64,000 nucleotides of DNA from Halalkalibacter alkalisediminis (GCF_028610705.1 NZ_JAQQWT010000015.1:1-64000); one strand, 5' to 3'; numbered from the stretch's first letter, positions 54,289 through 63,309 are shown. The notes: generated by a model not told the origin, from the letters alone. A program made the numbers and translations.

Positions 54289-55902
54289 TTACCAAACCGC
54301 TATATGACCATCTGTTCTTGACTCCGTTCCTCCAACTAAGACTCCAGTTTCAGGATCTCTCCAAATAATTTGACCTCTTCCAAACGGCCCACCATCTACT
54401 TCCACTTTTATTTGATGTCCTTTTCGGGTTAAAGCCTCTGCAATATGTGGAGAAAGAGAACGCTCAACATGAACTCTTTTTCCTACTGACCACATCCAGC
54501 GCGGAGCATCTAAGGTCGCTTGTGGATTCAATGCAAAATCAACTGTATTAACAACCACTTGTACATGACCTTGTGGCTGCATAAACCCACCCATTACACC
54601 AAATGGACCTACTGCCTCGTCTCCTTTTGTGAGAAAGCCAGGAATAATCGTATGGTACGTTTTCTTGCCTGGCTTGAGGGCATTGTCGTGGCTTGGATTA
54701 AGTGAAAAGTTATGTCCACGGTTTTGCATCGCAATCCCCGTCCCAGGAACAACAATACCAGAACCAAAGCCCATATAGTTACTTTGGATGAAAGATACCA
54801 TGTTTCCTTCACCATCAGCTGTAGCTAAATAGACCGTTCCACCTTTTTGTGGTGTCCCCGGCTCAGGAGTAATCGCTTCTTCACCAATTAGGTCGCGACG
54901 TGTATTCGCATACTCCTCAGAAAGAAGTTCATCAACAGAAACACTCATCGAACTCGGATCTGTAATATACTTCATTCCATCAACGAAAGCTAATTTTATG
55001 GCTTCAATTTGCTTATGATACGTATCGACTGATTCTTTTTCTGTAAATCTATAACCTTTTAAAATATTCAACGCTTCTAACGCAATTAACCCTTGGCCAT
55101 TCGGTGGAATTTCCCAAACCTGATAGCCACGATACTCAACACTAATCGGCTCAACCCATTCAGGCTTATATGCTTTTAAATCCTCTTTTCTTAAAAAGCC
55201 TCCGTGCTGTTGGAAGAAGGCATCAATTTGATCCGCCAACTCTCCTTCATAGAAGGCTTTTCCGTTTGTTTCTGCGATTAACCGTAGCGTATAGGCATGT
55301 CCAGAAGATTTCCACATCTCACCGGCTTTAGGAACTTTTCCATTAGGCGCAAAAGTCTCAAACCATGGCTTAAATTCGTCTCCTTCTACGGAACGTGAAT
55401 AAGCTTTGTAGGCATTACCCCAATATTTAGCGAGCGTAGGAGACAGAGGGAACCCTTCTTCTGCGTATTTAATAGCAGGTGCTAATACATCTGTTAATGA
55501 TAATTTTCCGAATTTTTGCGAAAGCTCCGCCCAAGCTCCAGGAGTTCCTGGTACGGTCACCGGAACCATTCCAAACTTAGGTAACTCTTTTTCATAACCA
55601 GCTTCTTTAACCGCCTCAATCGACAGGTTTTTTGGTGACTGACCACTTCCATTAAGTCCATGAAGCTTTCCATCTACCCACACTAAAGCAAAGCAATCAG
55701 AGCCTATGCCATTAGATGTTGGTTCTACTACCGTTAAGCAAGCAGCAGTTGCAATCGCTGCATCAATCGCATTACCTCCAAGTTTTAATATATCTAATCC
55801 AGCTTCAGCTGCTAACGGCTGCGAAGTAGCAACCATCCCTTTTCTGCCGTATACAACGTTTCTTTGAGATGAATAAGGATATGTATGCGCATCAAAACTC
55901 AT
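54289..55902 (-). CDS. Gamma-glutamyltransferase-like Ntn hydrolase (YwrD type)
   Basis: A 537-residue GGT-family protein. The nucleophile Thr should be in PQKGGTVYLATADGEGN; upstream GNAIDAAIATAACLTVVEP and NGSGQSPKNLS, downstream GGFMQPQGHVQVVVN fit. There is no signal peptide, so it is cytosolic, as in B. subtilis YwrD rather than secreted Ggt. It may act on glutathione-like or gamma-glutamyl compounds or as an acylase. Confidence 0.88.
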   Translation of the reverse strand: MSFDAHTYPYSSQRNVVYGRKGMVATSQPLAAEAGLDILKLGGNAIDAAIATAACLTVVEPTSNGIGSDCFALVWVDGKLHGLNGSGQSPKNLSIEAVKEAGYEKELPKFGMVPVTVPGTPGAWAELSQKFGKLSLTDVLAPAIKYAEEGFPLSPTLAKYWGNAYKAYSRSVEGDEFKPWFETFAPNGKVPKAGEMWKSSGHAYTLRLIAETNGKAFYEGELADQIDAFFQQHGGFLRKEDLKAYKPEWVEPISVEYRGYQVWEIPPNGQGLIALEALNILKGYRFTEKESVDTYHKQIEAIKLAFVDGMKYITDPSSMSVSVDELLSEEYANTRRDLIGEEAITPEPGTPQKGGTVYLATADGEGNMVSFIQSNYMGFGSGIVVPGTGIAMQNRGHNFSLNPSHDNALKPGKKTYHTIIPGFLTKGDEAVGPFGVMGGFMQPQGHVQVVVNTVDFALNPQATLDAPRWMWSVGKRVHVERSLSPHIAEALTRKGHQIKVEVDGGPFGRGQIIWRDPETGVLVGGTESRTDGHIAVW

Positions 55903-56033
55903 ATGTTATTTCCCCCTTAACGATCTATTTATTTCGAAAAACTAAACAATTATATTTTAATTATAATGGAAACTAACAAACGTCGTCTATTAAAGATTTC
56001 ATTTTTCTGATAATTCCAGTATTTTATCCAGCT

Positions 56034-56180
56034 ACTACTGGAACAGGTCTTTCCAAAATGTTTGACATTCAGCACAATAAATTTCTTGTTGTCTATTGCA
56101 CAAATTGCGGTTACTCAGAACTATATAATAGTCAAACTTCAACCGCATCAAATATAATTGATTTCTTTTTTGGTAGCTAA
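56034..56180 (+). pseudogene. Truncated DUF2082-type zinc-ribbon remnant
   Basis: In frame, TGTGLSKMFDIQHNKFLVVY then CTNCGYSELYN and NIIDFFFGS match the second half of small DUF2082 zinc-ribbon proteins. The first half with its CPKC pair is missing: the upstream frame (IIPVFYPATT) shows no similarity and no ribosome site. A 40-residue frame from ATG 56058 remains, but the zinc site would be half. It sits in the 344-bp gap between the GGT gene and katA. Confidence 0.65.
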
Positions 56181-56205
56181 ACTCTTCTCATCTTTTTTAT
56201 GTAAT

Positions 56206-56235
56206 ATAAAAAGAAAGACTCCAGAGAGCCTTCCT
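56206..56235 (-). terminator. katA terminator
   Basis: On the minus strand AGGAAGGCTC, loop TCTG, GAGTCTTTCT (10 bp with two wob­bles), then TTTTATA; 12 bp past the katA stop. Confidence 0.75.
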
Positions 56236-56246
56236 TTTTCTGAGAA

Positions 56247-57704
56247 TTAGTTATTAATGTGTTGCAAGTATGGAGAAATATCAAATCCTAAGTTTTCTGC
56301 AAGACGACTTCCTAGACTTTCATCTGCACGGTAGAAGTTACATACAGCAAGAAGTTTCGTTTGCTCAGCAACAGATTGTAAGTCATTTGTCAGGTTTTTC
56401 ACTAGAGCGTCTTGCTCTTCCTTAGAATAACGACGGTAAACTTGACCAGCTTGACCAAAATTGTTCGTCTTATCAATTTCTCGTCTGCCAGCAACACCTT
56501 GAATAGGCATTTGGGCATCTGTATAAGCACCATCTTCTTTTGGCGTGTGCTCATAACGATTTGGCTCGTAGTTAATACGTTCTTCTTGTTGCTTAAATGT
56601 CATTGCACCATCACGTTGATTGTTGCTTACTTGGGCAAATGGACAGTTAATTGGTAGTTGTAAATAGTTAGGACCAACGCGGTAACGTTGTGTATCTGAG
56701 TACGAGAACAAGCGGCCTTGAAGTAATTTATCTTCAGAAGGCTCAATTCCTGGTACTACTACACCTGGGTTGAATCCAACTTGTTCCGTTTCAGCAAAGA
56801 TATTCTCAGGGTTTTTGTTTAGTGTCATTGTTCCAACAAGTTGATACGGAATATCCTCTTCAAACCAATCCTTTGTTGCATCAAGTGGATCAAAATCAAA
56901 ATGATCCATATCAGCTGGCTCTAGAATTTGAACATAGAAGTCCCACTCTGGAAAATCACCATTTTCAATTGCTTCATATAAATCTTGACTCGCATGGTTA
57001 AAGTTGTTAGCTTGAATTTCAGCAGCCTCTTCAGCTGATAGATTTTTCACACCTTGCTTTGGAACCCAACGGAACTTAGCATAAACCGTGTTACCAAACT
57101 CATTAACTAGTTTAAGAGCATGAACACTCGAACCACGCATATGACGGTAATCAGCAGGAATTCCTTCATCTGATAATAGATGCATTAACATATTCGTTGT
57201 TTCAGGTCTTAGCGTCCAGAAATCCCAGTAACGATCAGGATCTTGAAGTCCAGTACGAGGGTCTGGCTTTAAAGAATGAACTAAGTCAGGGAATTTCATC
57301 GCATCACGAATAAAGAATACTGGAAGATTATTTCCTACTAAATCCCAGTTTCCTTCTTCTGTATAAAATTTAGTTGAAAAACCACGTGGGTCACGAAGAG
57401 TCTCAGGAGAATGGAGACCATGAATAACTGTTGAGAAACGAACAAACACTGGTGTTTCTTTACCTACATCTGAAAACAATGCGGCTTTTGAATAACGCTT
57501 TAAGTCATTTTTTACTTTAAATACACCATGAGCTCCAGCACCACGGGCATGTACAACACGCTCAGGAATACGCTCGCGATCAAAATGAGCTAGCTTCTCA
57601 ATTAATTGATAGTCTTCAAGTAAAGTCGGCCCACGTTGACCAGCCGTACGAGAGTTTTGATTGTCGTAAATAGGAGCACCTTGATTTGTTGATAATTTTT
57701 TCAT
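56247..57704 (-). CDS. katA: Vegetative catalase KatA
   Basis: A 485-residue clade 3 haem catalase destroying H2O2. Active His in RVVHARGAGAHGVF, FVRFSTVIHGLHSPETLRDP, VGNNLPVFFIRDAMKFPD with the Asn, and haem-ligand Tyr in RLFSYSDTQRYRVG. Start ATG after AGGAGGAAT. Its transcription seems to start about 340 bp upstream at a promoter with a PerR box, so peroxide induction is expected. Confidence 0.96.
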   Translation of the reverse strand: MKKLSTNQGAPIYDNQNSRTAGQRGPTLLEDYQLIEKLAHFDRERIPERVVHARGAGAHGVFKVKNDLKRYSKAALFSDVGKETPVFVRFSTVIHGLHSPETLRDPRGFSTKFYTEEGNWDLVGNNLPVFFIRDAMKFPDLVHSLKPDPRTGLQDPDRYWDFWTLRPETTNMLMHLLSDEGIPADYRHMRGSSVHALKLVNEFGNTVYAKFRWVPKQGVKNLSAEEAAEIQANNFNHASQDLYEAIENGDFPEWDFYVQILEPADMDHFDFDPLDATKDWFEEDIPYQLVGTMTLNKNPENIFAETEQVGFNPGVVVPGIEPSEDKLLQGRLFSYSDTQRYRVGPNYLQLPINCPFAQVSNNQRDGAMTFKQQEERINYEPNRYEHTPKEDGAYTDAQMPIQGVAGRREIDKTNNFGQAGQVYRRYSKEEQDALVKNLTNDLQSVAEQTKLLAVCNFYRADESLGSRLAENLGFDISPYLQHINN

Positions 57705-57752
57705 ATTTATTCCTCCTCTAAAACATTTGTTTATTTAGTTTTTAACCTATTC

Positions 57753-57777
57753 CCTTAAATATGGAACACATTTAAGG
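57753..57777. repeat. Hairpin in the katA leader
   Basis: CCTTAAAT (57753-57760) pairs with ATTTAAGG (57770-57777), 49 bp upstream of katA in the long leader. No T run. Its role is unknown. Confidence 0.45.
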
Positions 57778-57817
57778 AGTGATCAACAACGTTTTTGGTC
57801 GTTTCATCAGGTAACTT

Positions 57818-57895
57818 TTACATTGCTGGAATTATGTATCGCAATGTACTTAGAACGTTAAAGAAGTACCTACCACCCAACCCAGCCATTTCCAT
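57818..57895 (-). CDS. Possible short upstream frame in the katA leader
   Basis: A 25-codon frame (MEMAGLGGRYFFNVLSTLRY, then IIPAM) with GGAGTGGAAG about ten bases before its ATG, inside the katA leader. It could be a leader peptide or chance; codon use gives no strong support. Confidence 0.25.
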   Translation of the reverse strand: MEMAGLGGRYFFNVLSTLRYIIPAM

Positions 57896-58021
57896 TTTTT
57901 CTTCCACTCCTATTCATGTATAGATGAATTCTATTAATAGGAATAGAGAATTAGAGAATTATAGAATGTAAATGTAATACTTGCTGAATTACAAAGTTCA
58001 GAAACTACAATAACTTCTTTT

Positions 58022-58081
58022 TTATAATTATTATTAACTGATTACGTTTATCATTTTACAAAACGATCAAACCAATGTCAA
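58022..58081 (-). promoter_or_regulatory. katA promoter with downstream PerR box
   Basis: On the minus strand TTGACA (58076-58081) and TAAAAT (58053-58058) are 17 bp apart. A PerR box at 58022-58036 matches the palindrome at 13 of 14 defined positions and lies at about +10 to +25, so bound PerR would block initiation. The 538-bp region from here to katA otherwise holds only A/T-rich leader sequence, one hairpin and one doubtful short frame. Confidence 0.72.
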
Positions 58082-58133
58082 CGATAAACGATAATTATTT
58101 TAAAGAAAGAATTGAAATTACTTTTTCTTAATG

Positions 58134-58168
58134 ACAAAAAACCTGTAGAACCAATGTTCTACAGGTTT
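58134..58168 (-). terminator. Aldehyde dehydrogenase operon terminator
   Basis: AAACCTGTAGAA (58139-58150), loop CCAATG, TTCTACAGGTTT (58157-58168); TTTTTGTC follows on the minus strand. Confidence 0.88.
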
Positions 58169-58242
58169 AATACCTATGGAGCACTCTATTATTTTCTCAT
58201 CTTAAGTAAACCTATTGAAAAAACTCTTCATTAAATGCTTAT

Positions 58243-59604
58243 TTAACGGAAGATCTTCCTTAAGAGACTCATTGCCTTTTCATCCTGTCTATAACGAATA
58301 GGTAGATCAAATCGAGTTGTCTGCTTCAATATACTTTTTCTATGGGTAAAAGCTAAGAAACTGTTATATCCATGATAAGCACCTATTCCACTTTCACCCT
58401 TTCCACCAAACGGCAAATAAGGTGTAGCTAAATGCATAACCGTATCATTGATACACCCTCCGCCAAATGGAAGTTCATGAATAAACCGTTTCTGCATTTC
58501 TTCATTCTCAGCAAATATATAAAATGCCAATGGGCATGGTCGATCACGAATGATTGAGATTGCCTCTTCCGCTTCTCGATAAGAAAAAATAGGTAAAAGA
58601 GGTCCGAATATTTCTTCTTTCATCATTGTTTCGTTCCAATCAACTTCCTCAAGCAGTGTAGGTGAGATCACAAGGTTTTCACGATTGAAATCTCCACCTT
58701 TAATCACTTCACCCTCATTTAAGAATGAAAGTAATCGTTCAAAGTGGCGCTCACTCACTATTCTAGGGTAACTCCCACTTTTTATCTTTTGTGAGAATAA
58801 CTCATCCATCTGTTTCTTTAAATGATTGAGAAAACTATCTTTTACCTCTTCATGGACGAGCACATAATCAGGAGCTACACATGTCTGCCCTGCATTAATA
58901 AACTTTCCCCAAGCTATTCGTTTAGCAGCCAAGTCTAGCTTGGCACTCTTATCAACAACTGCTGGACTCTTGCCTCCAAGCTCTAGTGTAACAGGAATTA
59001 GTTGCTTGGCGGCCGCTTCCATTACTACTTTTCCAACTGCCACACTTCCTGTGAAGAAAATATAATCAAATGGTTGCTCTAACAATCGTTGACTTGTCTC
59101 TACCGCACCTTCTACAACGCAAATGTAATCTTTACTGTAAGATTCATTCAAAAGCTCTTTAATAATTTTAGAAGTGTTCGGAGTTAACTCCGATGGTTTT
59201 ATCACAGCACAGTTCCCACCTGCAATGGCTCCAATTAAAGGCGCAAATGCTAATTGAACAGGGTAATTCCATGGAGCGATAATAAGCGTTAAGCCATGTG
59301 GTTCTGAGTACACAACTCCCCTAGAACCAAAATGAGAAATAGGTGCCTTTACTTTTTGAGGTTTAGACCATTTTGTTAAATGTTTAATGGTATGAGATAT
59401 TTCTTGATAAAGAGGAGCAATTTCTGTTAGGAACGCTTCCTCGGTCGACTTATTCAAATCGACCTTTAACGCGTTCATCAAATCATGTTCACGTGTTTTA
59501 ATGGACCTTTTTAAAACTTCTAACTGCTCTTTGCGAAAAAAGATATCTCGAGTTTTTCCTTGATGAAAAAATAATCGTTGTCTTTCTAACAGATCGACAT
59601 ACAT
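58243..59604 (-). CDS. ywdH: Aldehyde dehydrogenase (YwdH-like)
   Basis: A 453-residue class-3-type NAD(P) aldehyde dehydrogenase. APWNYPVQLAFAPLIGAIAG, FFTGSVAVGKVV, catalytic Glu in TLELGGKSPAVV, nucleophile Cys in FINAGQTCVAPDYV and the end FGGGCINDTVMHLATPYLPF match YwdH/fatty aldehyde dehydrogenases. The C-terminal tail (ILKQTTRFDLPIRY) is typical. GGAGAG before the ATG, 11 bp after the upstream membrane protein gene. Confidence 0.92.
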   Translation of the reverse strand: MYVDLLERQRLFFHQGKTRDIFFRKEQLEVLKRSIKTREHDLMNALKVDLNKSTEEAFLTEIAPLYQEISHTIKHLTKWSKPQKVKAPISHFGSRGVVYSEPHGLTLIIAPWNYPVQLAFAPLIGAIAGGNCAVIKPSELTPNTSKIIKELLNESYSKDYICVVEGAVETSQRLLEQPFDYIFFTGSVAVGKVVMEAAAKQLIPVTLELGGKSPAVVDKSAKLDLAAKRIAWGKFINAGQTCVAPDYVLVHEEVKDSFLNHLKKQMDELFSQKIKSGSYPRIVSERHFERLLSFLNEGEVIKGGDFNRENLVISPTLLEEVDWNETMMKEEIFGPLLPIFSYREAEEAISIIRDRPCPLAFYIFAENEEMQKRFIHELPFGGGCINDTVMHLATPYLPFGGKGESGIGAYHGYNSFLAFTHRKSILKQTTRFDLPIRYRQDEKAMSLLRKIFR

Positions 59605-59615
59605 GATTCTCTCTC

Positions 59616-60257
59616 CTATTTCAATATGATAAATAGTAAGTATGCTATTGGAACCACGATCGCAAACACACTCTTCATTCTCTTCATAAATGTTTGCTTC
59701 GATGATCGTTGACCTTCTCTTCTTAAACGGAAGGCCTCTAGAACTTGGCCATGCAAATAAACAGCATTATCTATTTTATTCAGACTTTTAAATCTTATCA
59801 TTATGTCTCTTTTCTTTGCATTATCTTCTTCATCCTGCTCCCATTCTATTTCAATTCTAGCCCCTTTTTTGTTCTCTAATTGAAATATATAGACATGAGA
59901 CTCCGAAATATCTTTCTGTTTAACTTCTTTTTCATAGTCATAACCTAAATGATCAAGCACTCTACGAACCGTACTGACTGCAAAGAGCCAATCGGTTTGA
60001 TAGAGAGTTATTTTAGGAAGCCGGTAATACCTCCAACCTGTTATAACTGCAATGAAGATCAAAAAAATAATAAGAATCAGATCGACACCAACTGGATTGA
60101 TAAGAACCGGAACAAAGGTCATAACAAAAGACGTCAGAAGATAGAATACGGGGGATTCTACTTCTATTCCATTCTGATTATTTTTTGAAAAAACTTCTTT
60201 GAGTGATAGAAAAGACAAAATGAACAGTAAAATCAAGATTCCTAACGTTAGTTGCAT
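59616..60257 (-). CDS. Membrane protein of unknown function
   Basis: A 213-residue protein: membrane helices at about 5-20, 38-56 and 60-78, a cytosolic middle domain (FAVSTVRRVLDHLGYDYEKE, EIEWEQDEEDNAKK), and a last helix (SVFAIVVPIAYLLFII). I recognise no family. It lies between rnhA and ywdH with short gaps and is probably co-transcribed. Confidence 0.75.
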   Translation of the reverse strand: MQLTLGILILLFILSFLSLKEVFSKNNQNGIEVESPVFYLLTSFVMTFVPVLINPVGVDLILIIFLIFIAVITGWRYYRLPKITLYQTDWLFAVSTVRRVLDHLGYDYEKEVKQKDISESHVYIFQLENKKGARIEIEWEQDEEDNAKKRDIMIRFKSLNKIDNAVYLHGQVLEAFRLRREGQRSSKQTFMKRMKSVFAIVVPIAYLLFIILK

Positions 60258-60297
60258 CGTTTCCCTCTTTTTCCCTTATACAGTGAAGACTAACATA

Positions 60298-60918
60298 CTA
60301 TTTACGTCCGTAATCAGCCTTTATTTCTCCCCATTGTTCTGTATGCCACTTGGCTATTTTATTGTTATAACTATTTGTTTGTAGCCATTTTTCTGCCCGG
60401 TCCATTAAAGACCATATATATGCTGTTTTTTCATTACGCTCTAATGTGGACTTCGCCTTTTTTTGCTTGACCCATTTGATCGCTGTCATTGAATCGGAAT
60501 AAATAGTTTTGGAGCTCCCTTGCTCTTTCAAATAAGCTAATCCATGGACAATAGCAAGAAATTCCCCCATATTATTCGTACCAATATGAATTTCATCATG
60601 AGCAAATAGAATTTCTCCTGTTTTTGTGTCTACACCCTTATATTCAACAATACCAGGATTCCCCCGACAGCCTACATCAACCGAGATGCTATCCCAATCT
60701 ACTTCCTCATTTACTTCTTGCTTTACCGTTTTTGACTTTATTTTAGAGCCACTTGAATTTGTCCCACCTGTAAAAGCAGCTTCAGCCTCTTCTTTACTCG
60801 GAAAGGATTTAAATCTGGCTCCTGTGAAACCTTTTACTTGAGCTTCACATTCAGCCCATGTCGTAAAAATCCCCGCCTTTCTTCCTTTCCAGACAACATA
60901 ATATTTCTTTTTTGCCAC
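60298..60918 (-). CDS. rnhA: Ribonuclease H1 with N-terminal hybrid-binding domain
   Basis: A 206-residue RNase H1 very like the B. halodurans enzyme used for structure work. Residues 1-50 form the hybrid-binding domain (YYVVWKGRKAGIFTTWAECE, VKGFTGARFKSFPSKEEAEA). The catalytic DEDD set is present: Asp in SVDVGCRGNPG, Glu in NNMGEFLAIVHG, Asp in IYSDSMTAIKWV, Asp in IKADYGRK. It cuts RNA in RNA-DNA hybrids. Start GTG 60918 follows TAGGTG; the frame to 60987 is an extension. Confidence 0.94.
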   Translation of the reverse strand: MAKKKYYVVWKGRKAGIFTTWAECEAQVKGFTGARFKSFPSKEEAEAAFTGGTNSSGSKIKSKTVKQEVNEEVDWDSISVDVGCRGNPGIVEYKGVDTKTGEILFAHDEIHIGTNNMGEFLAIVHGLAYLKEQGSSKTIYSDSMTAIKWVKQKKAKSTLERNEKTAYIWSLMDRAEKWLQTNSYNNKIAKWHTEQWGEIKADYGRK

Positions 60919-61006
60919 AATGACACCTACTCTTTGAATAAGATTTTGATCTAATGAAATAGTAACAGTGAAACCATTTTTAGACAATCACAAGGAGGCT
61001 TCGTCC

Positions 61007-61141
61007 ATGGATAAACGAAATAGACAAAAAGGTAAAGCGTTAACGAACAATCAAACCCCTAAAGAAAACTTATTAAACGAAGATGTTTCAAGTGAAATGA
61101 TTGATAACGGAAGTAATAAAGCGAACGAAAAGAAAAAATAA
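61007..61141 (+). CDS. Small charged hypothetical protein
   Basis: A 44-residue hydrophilic protein (MDKRNRQKGKALTNNQTPKE) with AAGGAGG 11 bases before its ATG, divergent from rnhA. No family recognised; the composition resembles small spore or unstructured proteins. Confidence 0.55.
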   Translation: MDKRNRQKGKALTNNQTPKENLLNEDVSSEMIDNGSNKANEKKK

Positions 61142-61207
61142 TCTTTAAAATGTTTACAGGCAGTAGTTCTTGTCAATAATGGTCCTAAAAACGAGGTGCA
61201 ATCCAGC

Positions 61208-61459
61208 ATGAATGTAACCATTAATCGCAAACGTTCAATTAAAGAGCCTGGTGACCTTATAAGCACAAAAGGAAATAAACTTTATGCCATTATAGAAGAT
61301 CTTGGTGAAAAATTTCCATACCACCTTCTCTGCCTTGAAACATTTACAATCATTGAGAGCTATGACTCTCTCCCATCAAACCAAGAGATTGAAGAAGATA
61401 TCGGCGACAAACTTGATGGCATCTATCAACATCGCGACTCGCATATTACACTGAATTAA
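61208..61459 (+). CDS. Conserved hypothetical protein
   Basis: An 83-residue protein, MNVTINRKRSIKEPGDLIST, that looks like a small beta barrel (KLYAIIEDLGEKFPYHLLCL). Start ATG 61208 after GAGGTG; a preceding ATG at 61196 is less likely. Family unknown to me. Same strand as the 44-residue gene. Confidence 0.7.
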   Translation: MNVTINRKRSIKEPGDLISTKGNKLYAIIEDLGEKFPYHLLCLETFTIIESYDSLPSNQEIEEDIGDKLDGIYQHRDSHITLN

Positions 61460-61479
61460 AAAGAAGAGAAAAATCCAAG

Positions 61480-61533
61480 AGAGGCTACTGAGAAAGGTTG
61501 ATTTTGACCTTTTTCAATAGCCTCTTACTATTT
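61480..61533 (+). terminator. Terminator after the 83-residue gene
   Basis: AGAGGCTA (61480-61487) pairs with TAGCCTCT (61518-61525), with GAAAAAGGT-like pairing inside; TACTATTTTTG follows. Confidence 0.75.
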
Positions 61534-61551
61534 TTGAGATTAATTAAACGT

Positions 61552-62418
61552 TTATTTAAGATCCATACCTTCAAGTAAAACAAATGTAAACCCTTTGTCT
61601 CTTAAGTCTTGAACAGCTTTTTTGACTCCCATTGCAGTTCCACTATCTGGTTGATTCATGTGTAAAAGAACAATCGATCCATTGGTTGCTCCAAGTATTG
61701 CTTGATGAACTTGCTCTGCTGAATACGTTGCTCCTGCATCACCTAAAACATCAAAATTCACAATTTCCATTCCTAATTCATTCACAATTTCCACTGCGAC
61801 TTCATCATAATAAGCCGTTCCTGAGCGAAACAAAGTCGGGGCCCTTCCTGTTAAAGCTTTAATCGTTTCTTGATTCCCCATAACTTCATGTTGAATGGAG
61901 ACAGGGCTGTCAGTACCCTTTATTCCCCAAGCTGACTGACCATTTACAGACAAAGGCACGTGATCAGTACCATGATTTTCAATTTGAAACAAAGGATTGT
62001 TCGCTAAATCGAGGAAAGCTTGTTCATGTTCCTTAATCCATCGTTCATTAAAGAATAACGTAGCTGGTACTTGTTCTTCTTTTAAGAAATTCATCAATTC
62101 CTCGTCATACCCATTTCCAAAAGGTCCTCCACATGCATCGAAAGTCAGAGCAATCACTTTTTCATCCGTATTTATTCTCGTTTTCACGCCTTCTACACTT
62201 TCCCCCCACTGAAGTGGTTGACGATTTTCGTATGTAGCTAAGTCCATTTCAACCTGATCATCTTCGTCTTCTGTAACAGGGTCCTCTATCTTGTCTGAAG
62301 TCTCTTCTCCTTTTTCTTTCGAATCTAAATCAACTTCGTCTCTCTCAGGCTCTATCATCGTTTGGCAAGCTGTAATGATCCATACTAGAAATACGATCAC
62401 AATAGATATTTTTTTCAC
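61552..62418 (-). CDS. NodB polysaccharide deacetylase lipoprotein
   Basis: A 288-residue exported lipoprotein: signal peptide with lipobox VWIITAC (Cys 18), then an acidic linker (residues 25-65) and a NodB domain. Motif 1 is ALTFDACGGPFGNGYDEEL with Asp, and IENHGTDHVPLS holds the metal His pair; LFRSGTAYYDEVA and IVLLHMNQP follow. Ala replaces the second Asp of the usual FDDG. Expected at the cell surface acting on glycans; third NodB gene in the window. Confidence 0.88.
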   Translation of the reverse strand: MKKISIVIVFLVWIITACQTMIEPERDEVDLDSKEKGEETSDKIEDPVTEDEDDQVEMDLATYENRQPLQWGESVEGVKTRINTDEKVIALTFDACGGPFGNGYDEELMNFLKEEQVPATLFFNERWIKEHEQAFLDLANNPLFQIENHGTDHVPLSVNGQSAWGIKGTDSPVSIQHEVMGNQETIKALTGRAPTLFRSGTAYYDEVAVEIVNELGMEIVNFDVLGDAGATYSAEQVHQAILGATNGSIVLLHMNQPDSGTAMGVKKAVQDLRDKGFTFVLLEGMDLK

Positions 62419-62438
62419 CTTGCTACCTCCCTCTCAAA

Positions 62439-62467
62439 AAAACATCCCCCTAAGATAACTTAGGGGG
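62439..62467 (-). terminator. Terminator between the hypothetical and the deacetylase genes
   Basis: CCCCCTAAG (62446-62454), loop ATAA, CTTAGGGGG (62459-62467); ATGTTTTTTTG follows on the minus strand, so it ends the upstream 111-residue gene. Confidence 0.9.
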
Positions 62468-62474
62468 CCGTCGA

Positions 62475-62810
62475 TTACTCATTTTTAGATGACTCTGTTT
62501 CTAACTTTTCCTGTTCTTCATACCAATCATCTAATACTTTCGCATCTAACACTCGACCTTCAACAAAAGCCGCTTGCTTTTCTAAAAATAAATTCTTCCA
62601 CTCCACGTCCATATCTTCCGCAATTTTCACTACGGTCAGTAACTCCTGCCATGCAACATAGCGTTTATACCAGAAAAATTGAGGCTGTTCCGTCATATAC
62701 GGGTAAAGATCATCAAACTCCGTATGCTTACAATCAACCGTTCGTTCAAATTGATTTTTGGCTTTTAAAACTCGATCTTCAAAATACGTACAAACTTCTT
62801 CCTTCTCCAC
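62475..62810 (-). CDS. Hypothetical protein
   Basis: A 111-residue acidic, helical, Trp-rich protein (FWYKRYVAWQELLTVVKIAE). Start is probably GTG 62810, seven bases after GGGAGGG; the ATG at 62834 is upstream of that site. No family recognised. Confidence 0.65.
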   Translation of the reverse strand: MEKEEVCTYFEDRVLKAKNQFERTVDCKHTEFDDLYPYMTEQPQFFWYKRYVAWQELLTVVKIAEDMDVEWKNLFLEKQAAFVEGRVLDAKVLDDWYEEQEKLETESSKNE

Positions 62811-62995
62811 CAGCAATCCCTCCCTGAAAAACATTCTATCTGAAACAAAAAAAAACAGTGAGTCACATCAATGGTTGATTATCGTACTTAAGCCTATGCA
62901 GTATCCCACTCATTCAGAATAACTAACAACATATTTTAATAATAACACGAGTAATGTACATACTAAACGAAAAAGATTTAGAAAATTTTGTTACA

Positions 62996-63150
62996 GTCAT
63001 TTACCCACCCAAAGTGCTCTTCTTTGGGTGGGTAAATGACTTCCTCTCATCCAAAGCGTTCTTCTTTGGATGCCATTCACGCTACTACTCAAATCAACAT
63101 CATTAGAGAGGTATCACTTCCTCTCATGCAAAGCGCTCTTCTCTGTATGC
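62996..63150. repeat. Array of three related hairpins
   Basis: In a 475-bp gene-free stretch. Hairpin 1: perfect 19-bp stem (62996-63014 with 63022-63040), loop TGCTCTT. Hairpin 2: CATCCAAAG/CTTTGGATG (63048-63072), loop CGTTCTT. Hairpin 3: CATGCAAAG/CTCTGTATG (63125-63149), loop CGCTCTT. Two 35-bp direct repeats (63039-63073, 63116-63150) include hairpins 2 and 3 plus a leading ACTTCCTCTCAT. No protein is coded here. Confidence 0.75.
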
Positions 63151-63309
63151 AAAACAACCAATTCCCTAAATCAAGCTTCTTTAATATCGCCAACATCTAT
63201 TCTTTAGAGTAAACCTCAATAAATCAGCGCAGAATTCTATATATCGTAAACAATTTTGCACACACCCTCCAACTAATTTCATCATTTGTATAGGGGAGTT
63301 GATTTAATC

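Noticed and set aside
62996-63150. CRISPR array
   Set aside because: The units are hairpins of different length with only two similar 35-bp repeats, one spacer and no cas genes.
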